Source: Planctomycetaceae bacterium (lineage in GTDB: Bacteria > Planctomycetota > Planctomycetia > Pirellulales > Pirellulaceae). From it: DNA of 64,000 bases. The translations under genes and the position numbers were made by a program. The notes beneath the pieces are model-generated. The model did no database searches. It worked only from the letters and a program-made list of their open reading frames with translations, and had not been told where the DNA came from. The stretch covers positions 369,745 to 433,744 of the forward strand of contig PBNZ01000002.1 in assembly GCA_002723275.1 (NCBI GenBank), given 5' to 3'. This document shows, in pieces, positions 33,017 through 40,778 of the stretch. Positions within the stretch are counted from its first letter, which is position 1; every line of letters begins with the position of its first letter.

Positions 33017-34279
33017 TTACGACTGACTAACGCGTCTCCGCAAAATGGCAGTGAGCAAGATCATTCCCAAAACTGTCGTGCTCAAACTCATCGGCTCAGG
33101 AACCAAATTCGCCTGCGACGAAGGGCGTGGTCCGTTCTCATAACCGCCGTCTTGAAATGCCATGATCAGATCGCTACTACCGAACTGCCCATCCGCATCC
33201 CAATCTCCCTGACGCCAAGTCGCTTCGCCTAGAGATTCGTATCGTCCAGCCTGGAACACCGATACCATATCGGTGCTCGAGAATTCTCCGTCCAGATCAA
33301 CGTCGCCGATCCATGTGTTGGCAATCTGAGAAACCCAGTGTTCCAGGTCTGAAGTGTTGACCACGTTATCTCCGTCGAGATCCAAGCTGAGATCGGACGA
33401 ATTTGTTCGAATGGCGGCGATGAGTGCTTCGGCGTCGTCAGCATTAAGCTGTCCGTTACCGTCTAAGTCACCAGGTAGGGTAGGCTCCGTAAACGACGCG
33501 TCGAAAAAGGCGACAGCGTTTTCGAAGTCTTCGCTATCGGCACCATAATGCCAAATGAAATAGAATGGATCTGAATTTGCGATTCCAGCACGGTCCGTCG
33601 ATATGTTGAGCTTCATGGCGTAAGTTCCTAGAGGGGGTACAGCCTCATCGTCGGTGGACTCGAGGAACCACTGAAGGTCAGCATGAAAGTTGCCTGACGA
33701 GGACGATCGGCCAACCCGATTGGTGGGCGGATCAAAGGTTCCCGGTTGGTCACTCGATTGGCCCGACACGATTGTGTCCGGAACAGATGCCGGTCGATTA
33801 CGTGTTCGAATTTGAATGTTGTTGATTTGTTCTGGTCGTAACGCCCCGCCGGACCAGAATTTCAGTTCGGACATGACGTTGTAGATGATTTCGTCGTTGG
33901 GCAAGATTCCTTGATCCGCATCCGTCTCGGAAGCAAAACCCGGCAACGTTTGAAACCGTTTGGCAATGCCACGGGTCGGAAAAAAGCTAGTGAATGTCCG
34001 GGCGTCAATTTCGATCTTTTCGGGACCATATTCAAACAACACGTCGGTGTGTCCAAACTCTTGTGCCACAGAGAATTGAGACATGGCCTGTGAGAGTAAA
34101 ATACCTAAGCAGTATTTGCAGAAAAATTTGGTCCAATTACGTCGATCTGCCTGATCGCTGCATCTCTCACACGATTCGCAGGCGCCATCCGGATCGGCTG
34201 TTCCAAGGACCGAAAATTGGTTTTCTTCCTGTTCCCAATGATTGTTTGCTCGCTCCGTCAGATTCAATGCTGCCATCAT
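33017..34279 (-). CDS. Exported dockerin-like PEP-CTERM protein
   Basis: The 420-residue product begins ATG-ATG with about 50 polar residues before a hydrophobic segment (FFCKYCLGILLSQAMSQFSV), so the true start may lie later. A beta domain (residues about 85-260) precedes four calcium-loop units from about residue 268. Examples are GDLDGNGQLNADDAEALI, GDVDLDGEFSSTDMVSVFQ and GDWDADGQFGSSDLIMAFQ. They resemble type I dockerin loops and match units in the genes at 51263 and 60177. The end is VPEPMSLSTTVLGMILLTAI plus arginines, a PEP-CTERM signal. The role is unknown; surface anchoring is likely. Confidence 0.85.
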   Translation of the reverse strand: MMAALNLTERANNHWEQEENQFSVLGTADPDGACESCERCSDQADRRNWTKFFCKYCLGILLSQAMSQFSVAQEFGHTDVLFEYGPEKIEIDARTFTSFFPTRGIAKRFQTLPGFASETDADQGILPNDEIIYNVMSELKFWSGGALRPEQINNIQIRTRNRPASVPDTIVSGQSSDQPGTFDPPTNRVGRSSSSGNFHADLQWFLESTDDEAVPPLGTYAMKLNISTDRAGIANSDPFYFIWHYGADSEDFENAVAFFDASFTEPTLPGDLDGNGQLNADDAEALIAAIRTNSSDLSLDLDGDNVVNTSDLEHWVSQIANTWIGDVDLDGEFSSTDMVSVFQAGRYESLGEATWRQGDWDADGQFGSSDLIMAFQDGGYENGPRPSSQANLVPEPMSLSTTVLGMILLTAILRRRVSQS

Positions 34280-34436
34280 TTCTATTCCTATGTACCAGAG
34301 TCTGAGCGATTTTTCAGAACGGTCTGACCGTTCAAAATCTTCACGATCTGCAACTTGAGGTGGATGTGCTACCGGCCATGCAATAAGACGAGACGACGGA
34401 CTGTAGAGTCGCCTGGGTCATCCGTGAGATCAGAGC

Positions 34437-34643
34437 TTAATCTATATGCAAAACGTTTGCAAGTACTGATCGGTTGCTTTGGGAATGCCCAATAAGCAAG
34501 AATTTGTGTCCTTGCACGTGCAATAGGTTTCTGAGAATTTCGAAGTTGAGGGCAGACACATTGAGGAGGATTTTCGAGATCGAGGCAGCCTGTTGTTGAG
34601 AGGGGAGGCGCTGTTGAGGCCCCCGATAGAAGGGGATTTCCAT
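34437..34643 (-). CDS. Possible small protein encoded just after the COG0523 gene
   Basis: The 68-residue frame starts at ATG 34643, sixteen bases after the GTPase gene's stop, with an unusually good ribosome-binding site (GGAGAAGG, spacing five). The predicted product begins MEIPFYRGPQQRL and has a hydrophobic middle (LNFEILRNLLHVQGHKFLLI). I recognise no family. Two palindromes lie inside it. It may instead be a non-coding operator stretch belonging to the next gene. Confidence 0.35.
   Translation of the reverse strand: MEIPFYRGPQQRLPSQQQAASISKILLNVSALNFEILRNLLHVQGHKFLLIGHSQSNRSVLANVLHID
34447..34523. promoter_or_regulatory. Cluster of TGCAA/TTGCA palindromes
   Basis: TGCAAAACGTTTGCA (34447-34461, perfect six-base arms) and TTGCACGTGCAA (34512-34523, perfect 12-base palindrome) lie 51 bases apart. 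They sit 170-240 bases upstream of the gene starting at 34279 and just after the GTPase gene. The half-site matches boxes at 36.5, 36.8 and 46.5 kb. Confidence 0.5.
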
Positions 34644-34659
34644 CGCATCCTTCTCCATC

Positions 34660-35745
34660 CTATGGGACCAAGCACTCAAGAAGCTTGGTTTCAAAGTCTT
34701 CCCAGCCTGATGTCTTGCGGTCGAGAATTATTTCGAGGCGACTATCACGTCGATAGGCGGAAGGTGCGTAGGAGGTTCCGTCTTTAGCCCGATTGATCAG
34801 CCACCAATCGTCTTCGCATTGGAATACGCCTTTCAACCGAACAATGGGATGGACGTAACCGAGCAGGTCAAGCAGCTTGTCTCGATCGAAGATGTCATCG
34901 ACGTGAAAGATCCAACCGCATGCGTCATAGTCAGAGTCTTTATTCTGAAAGCGGAGAGGCTGGCGTGGAGTCGGCTTTCGCTGATTAAGATCGACCTCTG
35001 CTTCTGTATCATGTGCATGTTCCGAGTGATCGTGATTGCTTTCGGGGACCAGTTCGAGGACTGTAAGCTCAGGGCTCTCAGATTTTGCGGACGGGTGTGC
35101 ATCAGCAAAAAGAGGAAAACGCACTAACTCAAATTCCATGTCAAGCAATTTGGGGTCAATCACACCAAAGCTGGTTTCTACGACCAATTGTTTTGGCGGT
35201 GTGAACGTCTCGATCCATTCACGACAGCGGTCGATTAACTCGCGATCACGTTTATCCGTCCAATTCAAAACAACGATATCTGCCAATTGTACCTGATCTT
35301 GAAAGACCTCGGTATCACGCCAGCGAGGATCTTTGAAATCCTTGGGATCAATGATGCAAATGATGTTGCGAAGGTCGATTGCGCGGGAAAAGTTTGGGCC
35401 GCGGAGAATGTCGACGAGATTCGCTGGGTGGCTTACTCCCGAAGGCTCCAAGATTAAGCGATCGGGTTTCGTGCGACGGATGAATTGTGCGAGCAATGGT
35501 TCAAAGGCGAGCGCCAAAGTGCAACAAACACAGCCCCCACCTAATTCCTCGACGGCAACGCCCTCTTGGCCGGATTCAACTAAAGCATGGTCAATGGATA
35601 CGATCCCGTATTCATTCACCAAAATGGACCACAGTTCATCCGTTGGACGTTGATCGATTAGCTTTGTGATCGCCGTGGTTTTTCCTGAACCGAGAAATCC
35701 GACGATCACATTGGTCGGAATTCGCTCTCCCTTTTTCCAAGTCAT
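34660..35745 (-). CDS. COG0523 (CobW/ZigA-type) metal-chaperone GTPase
   Basis: The 361-residue product has the G3E GTPase layout. The P-loop is GFLGSGKTT, followed by VNEYGIVSID, the metal-binding GGGCVCC (CxCC) motif and LEPSGVSHP. A later NWTDKRD segment fits the NKxD-type base-recognition motif. A His/Asp-rich linker (ESNHDHSEHAHDTEAE) precedes the CobW C-terminal domain. Such proteins deliver or allocate metals, often zinc during starvation under Zur control. ATG 35745 (MTWKKGER) is chosen over an upstream TTG that has no ribosome-binding site. It follows the 35843 gene by 97 bases and probably shares its palindrome-bearing promoter. Confidence 0.9.
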   Translation of the reverse strand: MTWKKGERIPTNVIVGFLGSGKTTAITKLIDQRPTDELWSILVNEYGIVSIDHALVESGQEGVAVEELGGGCVCCTLALAFEPLLAQFIRRTKPDRLILEPSGVSHPANLVDILRGPNFSRAIDLRNIICIIDPKDFKDPRWRDTEVFQDQVQLADIVVLNWTDKRDRELIDRCREWIETFTPPKQLVVETSFGVIDPKLLDMEFELVRFPLFADAHPSAKSESPELTVLELVPESNHDHSEHAHDTEAEVDLNQRKPTPRQPLRFQNKDSDYDACGWIFHVDDIFDRDKLLDLLGYVHPIVRLKGVFQCEDDWWLINRAKDGTSYAPSAYRRDSRLEIILDRKTSGWEDFETKLLECLVP

Positions 35746-35842
35746 TTTCTCGTCAACATCCCCCGTAGTTGCTCGGTTCAAAAGAGCCCCGCTCCGTAAG
35801 AGCTCCAAGGGTTGAATGTAAGCTTACACAAGCCGGATGACT

Positions 35843-36487
35843 CTAGGGAATGAAGTACTCAGGATGATCTGACACCGCGGCGCCTAACATTTGCCAGGCG
35901 TCCGCCATCTGTTCCGGTGGCACTGAGTCGTTTTTTTCACTCCAAGGAAGCAGTGTCTCGGCTCGATAATCAAGTCCGGCCTGTTCCGCAATCCAGCTTT
36001 CGTACTGATGAATCCAATCAATCAATTCCAACAACAAGTGCTGGCAGTCCCGAACTCGATCCTCTCGTGGCGAAACAAGTGGCGGCAAGTCTTCCACTGA
36101 CCACGGGGGTCGAGAGCAATCCGACGATGGCGTGAGTTGCGGTTTGAAAACGAAACGACGCAGGAACACACCACCCCAGCGATTGTCACCAAAGAAGACA
36201 CCGAACCCTCGTAAGATGACGCGCGACTCCGGTGACAATTCCAACCGATAGAGACTGGCGAAGTTGCTGCCTGCTGGTTTTTCGGTGCGCAGAAACCCAT
36301 GCTGTACTAACAGGTCTCCCTTGGAACTCAGGATGTCTTGTCCCCAACACCAGATTTGCTGATTGAGTAAACTAGCCGCTTGTTGTTCCGCATCCTCCAG
36401 TCGAATGACAGTCTCGATAGATCCTCGCTTCACGGCAGCTGCTCCTCGATGATTCATTTCAACAACTACTGGGCTTTTCCAATGCAT
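35843..36487 (-). CDS. Hypothetical cytosolic protein paired with the COG0523 GTPase
   Basis: The 214-residue product has no signal peptide, membrane segment or family I recognise. Notable tracts are IWCWGQDILSSKGDLLVQHG, FGVFFGDNRWGGVFLRRFVF and a C-terminal helical part with WIHQYESWIAEQAGLDYRAE. ATG 36487 is taken, although a TTG two codons upstream is possible; neither has a strong ribosome-binding site. The palindrome TGCAATTGCA lies 40-50 bases before the start. It is the first gene of the unit that includes the metal-chaperone GTPase, so a metal-limitation role is inferred from context only. Confidence 0.65.
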   Translation of the reverse strand: MHWKSPVVVEMNHRGAAAVKRGSIETVIRLEDAEQQAASLLNQQIWCWGQDILSSKGDLLVQHGFLRTEKPAGSNFASLYRLELSPESRVILRGFGVFFGDNRWGGVFLRRFVFKPQLTPSSDCSRPPWSVEDLPPLVSPREDRVRDCQHLLLELIDWIHQYESWIAEQAGLDYRAETLLPWSEKNDSVPPEQMADAWQMLGAAVSDHPEYFIP

Positions 36488-36526
36488 GCCCAATAAATGC
36501 TGGTGCGATCAAGCTGTTTTCGCAGG

Positions 36527-36536
36527 TGCAATTGCA
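36527..36536. promoter_or_regulatory. TGCAATTGCA operator-like palindrome
   Basis: This perfect 10-base palindrome lies 40 bases upstream of the 35843-36487 gene, a normal place for a repressor site. The identical decamer occurs at 46575-46584 before the Fur-family gene. Confidence 0.6.
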
Positions 36537-36680
36537 GGTACACAATTGGTGTCATTCGTGGGAGATTTGGCGATGTCCGAATCTTATCGATCGAATCGCT
36601 GCGGTATCTCGTTCCTGACTTTTTATCGTTCGACTAATCTAAGCTCGAGCATGAACTCATCACTCGCAATGTATCGCAAA

Positions 36681-36834
36681 TGCAACAAATATGCAAAAGC
36701 AGGTTGTTTGCAAAAGCGGAGTCGGTTCATCCGTTCCCATCAAGAATTTTGGAGCAGCTTGCATTGAGCTCGGTGAATAACCTAGAATGCAATAATCTAG
36801 ATGCAAATAAATTGCATGTGTATCGTATTTGCAA
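36681..36834. promoter_or_regulatory. Dense TGCAA/TTGCA operator-like region
   Basis: This region holds half-sites at 36681, 36692 and 36707, another TGCAA at 36788, and the palindrome ATGCAA-ATAAA-TTGCAT at 36801-36817. It also has a wider inverted repeat with arms TGCAAATA (36802-36809) and TATTTGCA (36826-36833). The last site is 93 bases before the ATG of the ZnuA-like gene. Overlapping palindromes of one half-site suggest cooperative binding by a Fur-family dimer. Confidence 0.6.
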
Positions 36835-36926
36835 TATAGGGTGTTGTTTCAGATGATTCGAAAGGCTCGGTGTCAATCTGTGCTGCTGGCTGCTTTCGAG
36901 CTGTGTGGCCGGGCCCCAGGAATTCA

Positions 36927-37478
36927 ATGCGAGAAGTTTCCATGTTGAAATTAAAAAGTGTGTTGACGCTTGCTTGCATCGCAGTTGCTTTGGGGATGCA
37001 CTGGTTTCTATCTCCCCAAAAAACGATGGCACAAGCTACCAATACTCTTGTGATTGTTACCAACGCCTTTGATCACGAACTTGTCGGTCGAGTTGGGGAC
37101 AAGGTGGTTCAGGTCGAAGTTCTCTTTGCACCAGAGGCCGATCTGGACGGTGTCACCTATGAATTTTGCAATAATCGAGTCCAGGAGCTACAAGGCTTTC
37201 GACTGCTTTTTTTCCAGGAAAACATCGATTGTCCCGTCGAAAGATTCTGGCGGAATCGCTTGTCGGTGGCTAATCCCCAAGCCGAACTGCACCGTTTACC
37301 ACAATCGCGCCATCGAACCGAACTGGAAGGCAGAATTCAACGATTGAAAGAAATCCATGCTGCACTCGTGTCGATGTTACCGGAGCAGCGTGAGCAACTG
37401 GATGTGAACTTGCAGTTCGAGTTGCATCGACTTCGCGGGCCGCAAAATTCGCGACTTCAACTCGCGCTGCACGAGTAG
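36927..37478 (+). CDS. Short ZnuA-like metal-binding exported protein
   Basis: ATG 36927 follows CCAGGA with five bases of spacing; ATG 36942 is an alternative with a cleaner signal peptide. The 183-residue product has a leader (VLTLACIAVALGMHWFL) and then resembles the first lobe of cluster A-I metal-binding proteins. TLVIVTNAFDHELVGRVGD, VQVEVLFAPEADLDGVTYEF and RVQELQGFRLLFF parallel the family's opening strand, GGDRVEV, GxDPHxYE and 'I..L..ADLVV' blocks. The second lobe and the usual His ligands are missing. It is either a reduced binding protein or a divergent relative. Operator-like sites lie directly upstream. Confidence 0.55.
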   Translation: MREVSMLKLKSVLTLACIAVALGMHWFLSPQKTMAQATNTLVIVTNAFDHELVGRVGDKVVQVEVLFAPEADLDGVTYEFCNNRVQELQGFRLLFFQENIDCPVERFWRNRLSVANPQAELHRLPQSRHRTELEGRIQRLKEIHAALVSMLPEQREQLDVNLQFELHRLRGPQNSRLQLALHE

Positions 37479-37580
37479 GGTCGTTGTTCAGGTCAGCGAG
37501 CAGATGGGTGTAAAATGCGAACGGCGTCATGCCGATCAATCCAACTATCCTGTCTTGCAATCGGCTGGAAAGTTTTTATC

Positions 37581-38273
37581 TCAGGCAGCGTCGCGATTTT
37601 GATCCGGCGTTGTTTCTGTCGTATGACCTTCAGTGATATGAAAGATGCGTTGAGCAGACGATGAAACGGTCTCGTCGTGGGTGACGAGAATGATCGTTCG
37701 GCCTTCGTTACAGAGCTCATGCATGGTCCGAAGCACCAGGTCACGCGACTCGGGATCCAGGTTCCCCGTGGGTTCGTCAGCGAGAATCAGATTCGGTCCC
37801 ATCGCAAGCGTTCGCGCCATCGCAACGCGTTGTTGTTGTCCAGCGCTCAACTCCGCAGGCTTGTGTTCCAGACGCTCACCCAGGCCAAACCGCTCCAGCA
37901 GATGACGAGCCTCTTTCGCCTGCTTGACGCGGTCGCCTCCATACAGCGCCATCGGCAACTGCACATTCTCAACGGCGCTCAGATAGGGCACGAGATTGAA
38001 GCTCTGGAATAGAAATCCGATTTGTTCGTTACGGAGTCGCGACCGTTGTTTCACGTTGATTTCATAGAGCGATTTACCGTCCAGGATCACCCGGCCGGAC
38101 GTTGGCGACAGCATTCCGCCAATCATCGACAGCAACGTCGACTTGCCGCTTCCGCTGGGCCCGACAATGGCGATAAATTCACCTTGACCGACTTCGATGG
38201 AGGTCGGATGCAATGCGTGGATAACGCTGCGTCCACGTGTGTAGTCTCGGCAAATCGATTCAATCTGAAGCAT
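37581..38273 (-). CDS. LolD/MacB-type ABC transporter ATPase
   Basis: The 230-residue product has Walker A GPSGSGKST, a Q-loop in FLFQSFNLVPYLSAVENV, signature LSAGQQQRVAMAR, Walker B LILADEPTGNLD and switch histidine in ILVTHDE. This is the LolD/MacB/FtsE subgroup, whose members drive FtsX-type permeases by mechanotransmission rather than classic transport. The partner permease gene lies 100 bases upstream on the same strand. It is placed next to the ZnuA-like gene (convergent) and within the operator-bearing region, so a metal or metallophore role is an inference. Confidence 0.95.
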   Translation of the reverse strand: MLQIESICRDYTRGRSVIHALHPTSIEVGQGEFIAIVGPSGSGKSTLLSMIGGMLSPTSGRVILDGKSLYEINVKQRSRLRNEQIGFLFQSFNLVPYLSAVENVQLPMALYGGDRVKQAKEARHLLERFGLGERLEHKPAELSAGQQQRVAMARTLAMGPNLILADEPTGNLDPESRDLVLRTMHELCNEGRTIILVTHDETVSSSAQRIFHITEGHTTETTPDQNRDAA

Positions 38274-38373
38274 GACACGTGACTCGCTAATATTAATATT
38301 GAGGAGCAGAGATTACGAACATCAGAAAGGTGTCGGATGGTCAATCGACCGAAATAGGCAACTGCGGTTGTGA

Positions 38374-39624
38374 CTAGGAATCCTGAAAACAGAGGCAAGG
38401 ATCTAAGTGCGCCGCTTTTCTTGCCGGTGGGTAGCTTGCCGCGAGAGCGACGATCAAGGCGACAATCATGCCGATGATCACGGCATTCATGGAAACGCTC
38501 GTTGCCACACCGAGAAACTGCGGTCCTGCGAGAAAAGCAGCGATCAAACCAAGAGCCAGACCGCAAACTCCGCCAAACAGTCCGACGGCGGATGCCTTGA
38601 GCAGGATCATGCGACTTACCATGCCTGGCGTGGCACCCAATGCCATGAGCGTTCCGAGTTCCCGTTTCCGCTCGGCAACATTCGCGAACATCACGCTCGC
38701 GATGCTGGCTCCGCCAATCATCATCAGAATGGCGAAAATGACATAGGACAGCCGATTCATCAGCCGGTTAACCGTGACTTGCGTTTGCACGATCTGTGAG
38801 ATGGTGACGGCGCGAGCGTCGGGCAGCAGTTCATTCAGTTCCCCGACAAGAGTGGTGGCTACTTCCTCACAACATCCCATGACCTCGATCACATTCACAA
38901 TCGGGCCACTCTCCGCTACTTCTTGCACGCGGTGCAGATGGGCAAGGACTCGGCTATCGTCACTGGTCCCGGTCGCCGGCAGAATGCCCGCTACCTGAAA
39001 CTCTTCGCCGAGGATGCGAATGGATTGTCCTTCTTCGATTCTCTGTGATTTGGCAAGGTCGGCACCAACCAGGGCTGAATCCATTTCGAGCGCGTGCACA
39101 ATCCGGGTTGATGCGTAGGAACTAATGTCGGTCTTGTCAGCGGTAACAATCTGACAGGATCGACCACCGCACCCTTCGTGTTTCTTGCCAACAGCGCTTT
39201 CGCTCAAGCCTGAGGTTAGCAAGTCGACACTTTGCCAGGCGGACTTCTTGTAGAATTCCGTTCGTGGCAGAATGCCCGTTACCACAATCGAATCGCCTCC
39301 CAGTTCAGCGGGTACAGAAAGCTTGGGAGCGAGTTCTTCGACGCCAACCTTTTGCGCCAACGCGATTCGTGTAACGTATTCCTCCGGCAATGATTTGCCA
39401 TGAGCATCGGCGGCATAATAGTCCTGGAGTGTCACGCCGTCGGGAAGAATCAGGATGTTCGCACCAAGCTGCTGCATTTGCGACGCAACCTTCTGTTCCG
39501 ACGAACCGACGACGCTTTCCACCGCGACCAATGCCGCGACTCCCAAGGCAACGATCAGCAGTCCCGTCAGGGTGTGTCCTGGCCGGCGTAGCATTTCTTT
39601 CCAGACCATTGAATGAAAGTTCAT
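38374..39624 (-). CDS. FtsX/MacB-type ABC permease
   Basis: ATG 39624 follows GGGAGAG with seven bases of spacing. The 416-residue product has the MacB/LolC topology: one N-terminal membrane helix (LTGLLIVALGVAALVAVESV), a large extracytoplasmic domain (residues about 45-280), then three helices. These carry the conserved RKRELGTLMALGATPGMVSR and LFGGVCGLALGLIAAFLAG. The periplasmic part contains paired cysteines (EGCGGRSC, EVMGCCEE). It pairs with the ATPase gene downstream. The substrate is unknown. Confidence 0.92.
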   Translation of the reverse strand: MNFHSMVWKEMLRRPGHTLTGLLIVALGVAALVAVESVVGSSEQKVASQMQQLGANILILPDGVTLQDYYAADAHGKSLPEEYVTRIALAQKVGVEELAPKLSVPAELGGDSIVVTGILPRTEFYKKSAWQSVDLLTSGLSESAVGKKHEGCGGRSCQIVTADKTDISSYASTRIVHALEMDSALVGADLAKSQRIEEGQSIRILGEEFQVAGILPATGTSDDSRVLAHLHRVQEVAESGPIVNVIEVMGCCEEVATTLVGELNELLPDARAVTISQIVQTQVTVNRLMNRLSYVIFAILMMIGGASIASVMFANVAERKRELGTLMALGATPGMVSRMILLKASAVGLFGGVCGLALGLIAAFLAGPQFLGVATSVSMNAVIIGMIVALIVALAASYPPARKAAHLDPCLCFQDS

Positions 39625-39663
39625 GGACAATCTCTCCCTCGAATGCTGTTTCCAGGCTGTTGA

Positions 39664-39694
39664 TACCTCAAACGTCAAAATGCGATTTGAGGTA
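39664..39694. promoter_or_regulatory. Inverted repeat upstream of the permease gene
   Basis: Perfect nine-base arms TACCTCAAA (39664-39672) and TTTGAGGTA (39686-39694) are separated by 13 bases, 40-70 bases before the permease ATG. No T-run follows on the minus strand, so an operator or attenuator is more likely than a terminator. Confidence 0.45.
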
Positions 39695-39769
39695 ACTCTT
39701 ACCCGATGTAAAGCTGGTCTGACTGGGTTCGTGGAAATACGTTGTCAAAGGTCTCGCATAGACAGAATG

Positions 39770-40495
39770 CTATTTCTTCTTCTTTTGGCATTTGGTGCAA
39801 TTGCACTTGCCCGACTTATGAAGTTCCTGAGCAAGCTCCTGACCCTTGACCGATGCGTTAAAGGTTCCGAGATGCGTGCCGGGAGGTGCAAACATCATGA
39901 CGACGGGGGTCGTTAGATTTCGATCGACTTGCATGCGATTGAAGAAGTCGGCCTCGGAACTGTCGGTCGCATACACGTTGACCTGGTGCAGCTTGCCTTT
40001 GAAATCAGCATCTCGGTGGAGTTGTGCAACACCGGTCGGAATGGGCATGGCTGTTGCCGGCATCAGGCAGACAACTGCAATCTTTTGGCTCTGAAGTGCC
40101 TTGACCATGTCAGAGTACATCGGCGTCAGCATTGAATTGGTGAGCTGTTCCTGGCTGACTCTTTGTCGATAAACACCGGTGACAGCACCGTTGGGAGCGA
40201 CACTGAAGACGGCCGGGAGTGGAATTCTTGTCGCGTCAAATCGTTTCACGAGCCGAGACTCAGCGCGATCCTGGATGTTGACCACAGCCCAGGTGGTTTT
40301 TTCGCGAGTTTCAGCGACATGTGACCGAATCGTGTTTGCCATCTGTTCCGTTGCAGCGTTGTCGGCACGATAGAACATGACATAGGTGTACTTCCCGTTC
40401 TTGGCAGCGGCTTCAACGCGCTCCGTCATCTTGGCGGCAAAGCCGTTCACGGGAAGGAAGGCAAGAATGACAATTAGGCCCAGTAGACTACGCAT
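39770..40495 (-). CDS. Secreted thioredoxin-fold-like protein with C-terminal Cys cluster
   Basis: The 241-residue product has a signal peptide (LLGLIVILAFLPVNGFA). It has two alpha/beta halves that look thioredoxin-like: YTYVMFYRADNAATEQMANT, AVVNIQDRAESRLVKRFDAT then RIPLPAVFSVAPNGAVTG, and later TTPVVMMFAPPGTHLG. The usual CxxC active site is absent from both halves. The protein ends KCNCTKCQKKKK, a compact Cys/Lys tail that could bind a metal. It lies upstream of the permease and ATPase genes on the same strand and may belong with them. The function is unknown. Confidence 0.65.
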   Translation of the reverse strand: MRSLLGLIVILAFLPVNGFAAKMTERVEAAAKNGKYTYVMFYRADNAATEQMANTIRSHVAETREKTTWAVVNIQDRAESRLVKRFDATRIPLPAVFSVAPNGAVTGVYRQRVSQEQLTNSMLTPMYSDMVKALQSQKIAVVCLMPATAMPIPTGVAQLHRDADFKGKLHQVNVYATDSSEADFFNRMQVDRNLTTPVVMMFAPPGTHLGTFNASVKGQELAQELHKSGKCNCTKCQKKKK

Positions 40496-40686
40496 GGATC
40501 ACTCCTTCTGGCGACATCCGTAAATCGACCTCGTTGGGTCGCATAATACTCCCAGCCCTACAAATCGTCTTTAAACTCATATCGAGTCAAGCCAATGTGT
40601 CGTAAACATCAGACTGACGCCAATTACTCCAGATTCGCAGCTAGAAGATAGCCAGCTGATCCCCAAACCTTGTGAAGCGTAAGGGA

Positions 40687-40735
40687 GCTGGCAGCTTAGG
40701 TGATGGCAGCCATCAGCTATTGCCAGCACCTTTTT
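40687..40735. other. Nested hairpin after the transglutaminase-like gene
   Basis: The outer arms are GCTGGCA (40687-40693) and TGCCAGC (40721-40727), with inner arms GATGGC and GCCATC. TTTTT follows on the plus strand. No plus-strand gene ends nearby, so it may serve as an RNA-end structure for the minus-strand operon. Confidence 0.45.
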
Positions 40736-40778
40736 GTCAGCTGGCGTTGCTTGATCGCGGTGAAGATGGTTGCGACCT

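Noticed and set aside
35843-36487. Possible DUF1826 assignment for the gene next to the COG0523 GTPase
   Set aside because: The context suggested it, but I could not find the block I associate with that family in this protein, so I left it as hypothetical.
39795-39806. GTGCAATTGCAC, a perfect 12-base palindrome that looks like the operators elsewhere
   Set aside because: It lies inside the last codons of the secreted thioredoxin-like gene, where Cys-Asn-Cys-Thr forces this sequence. It is far from any start codon, so I treat it as coincidence.
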